Shown one piece after another: positions 6,885 to 7,453 of a stretch of 7,453 bases of DNA. A program made the translations under genes and the position numbers. Position 1 is the stretch's first letter, and each line of letters opens with the position of its first letter. Source of the stretch: Elusimicrobiota bacterium (lineage in GTDB: Bacteria > Elusimicrobiota > Elusimicrobia > 2-02-FULL-39-32); assembly GCA_016193115.1 (NCBI GenBank), contig JACPSV010000287.1, positions 1 through 7,453 on the forward strand. Reading direction: 5' to 3'. The notes below the pieces were generated by a model. That model ran no database searches. It was not told the DNA's origin and saw nothing but the letters and a program-made list of their open reading frames with translations.

Positions 6885-7453
6885 AACGCCGCCCATCTCT
6901 CCCTGGTGGGAACGTTACCGGGTGAGAATCGGTTTCCTCTTTGGACTTCTATTTTTGTGGCGAGTTCAACCGAGAAACATTTTCTTTTTGGTGGTGGGGT
7001 TAGGAATCTCTTTTCTGGGGATCCTCCTGCGCCAATGGGCTGCGGGATGCGTCAAAAAGATGGACGAGCTGGCGACTTCCGGCCCTTACGCGGTTGTGCG
7101 GCACCCGCTCTATGCGGGAAGTTTTCTAGCAGCGGTAGGACTGCTCATCGCGTCCAGTTCGTTTTCCCTTTCGCTCTCCAAACCGTATTTGGACCGTACC
7201 CTCTTTTTCTGGACATTCTTTTGGATCCTGATTGATTCCGTCTATTGGCCAAAAATTCACAAAGAAGAAAAAGAGCTTCAGGAAAAATTCCCACAGGAGT
7301 ATCTAAGTTATGAAAACCGGGTGCCGCGCCTCCTGCCCGCACATCTACGCTGGTCGGACATTGATTTCAGCACGTTCCAGTGGTTCCTCTGGAAAAAGAA
7401 CAAAGAATTTTACAGTCTGATCGGATACGGAGCGATGGCCATTATTTTGATCA
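6874..7453 (+). CDS. Isoprenylcysteine carboxyl methyltransferase (ICMT/Ste14)-like membrane methyltransferase, 3' truncated
   Basis: The frame is open for 193 codons from ATG 6874 to the window edge with no stop, so the C-terminus is missing. Likely membrane segments lie near residues 19-29, 36-56, 80-97 and 108-125, with a further one starting about 179. The S-adenosylmethionine-binding signature of the ICMT/phospholipid methyltransferase family is clear: SGPYAVVRHPLYAG (69-82), then KEEKEL (130-135), EYLSYENRVPR (142-152) and LLP. These enzymes methylate a carboxyl, amine or phosphate group on a membrane-embedded substrate. Bacteria lack most prenylated proteins, so the true substrate is probably a lipid. 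A Ste14-related enzyme in Leptospira (LmtA) methylates the lipid A 1-phosphate, which makes LPS a reasonable guess here given lpxK two genes upstream. The gene overlaps gmhB by 11 nt, and the start fits that coupling. The family call is secure; the substrate is inference. Confidence 0.86.
   Translation, partial: MNPETPPISPWWERYRVRIGFLFGLLFLWRVQPRNIFFLVVGLGISFLGILLRQWAAGCVKKMDELATSGPYAVVRHPLYAGSFLAAVGLLIASSSFSLSLSKPYLDRTLFFWTFFWILIDSVYWPKIHKEEKELQEKFPQEYLSYENRVPRLLPAHLRWSDIDFSTFQWFLWKKNKEFYSLIGYGAMAIILI

Noticed and set aside
6906..7235. 109-residue plus-strand open frame at the 3' end
   Set aside because: The frame starting at 6874 encodes clear ICMT-family motifs over the same bases, so this one is a shadow.

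Overview
This window is a gapless, all-plus-strand stretch of a lipopolysaccharide (LPS) and cell-surface glycan operon from a Gram-negative bacterium. The outer-membrane lifestyle follows from a clear lpxK (lipid A 4'-kinase), an ADP-heptose-type glycosyltransferase, a GmhB-like heptose phosphatase and an O-antigen ligase-type polymerase/ligase. GC content looks moderate (about half, by eye). The proteins are not close enough to textbook enterobacterial versions to name a genus. I would guess an environmental, non-enterobacterial lineage (deltaproteobacterial, Nitrospirota or similar), but the sequence alone does not settle this.

Layout: (1) bases 2-94 probably hold the last 30 codons of an unidentified upstream gene; (2) 91-1308, polytopic O-antigen ligase/Wzy_C-type membrane protein; (3) 1305-2396, GT4 glycosyltransferase; (4) 2399-4255, glutamine-dependent asparagine synthase-type amidotransferase (asnB family); (5) 4228-5262, GT9 heptosyltransferase-like enzyme; (6) 5252-6343, lpxK; (7) 6345-6884, gmhB-like HAD phosphatase; (8) 6874 to the window edge, an isoprenylcysteine methyltransferase (ICMT/Ste14)-like membrane protein, cut off at its 3' end. 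Junctions are overlaps of 4, 4, 28, 11 and 11 nt or gaps of 2 and 1 nt. There is no intergenic space for a promoter or terminator, so everything is probably one transcript with translational coupling. No stretch above 300 bases lacks a gene, and I see no RNA genes, mobile elements or CRISPR.

How the genes fit together: LpxK finishes phosphorylated lipid A precursor in the inner membrane. GmhB would supply dephosphorylated heptose on the way to ADP-heptose, which the GT9 enzyme can add to the core. The GT4 enzyme adds another sugar. The O-antigen ligase-type protein joins or polymerises undecaprenyl-linked glycan on the periplasmic side. The AsnB-like enzyme either makes asparagine or amidates a sugar acid or other surface precursor. 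The terminal ICMT-like protein is the least expected member. By analogy with Leptospira LmtA, a Ste14-related enzyme that methylates the lipid A 1-phosphate, it may methylate a lipid A or other membrane-lipid group. That is the most interesting hypothesis in the window.
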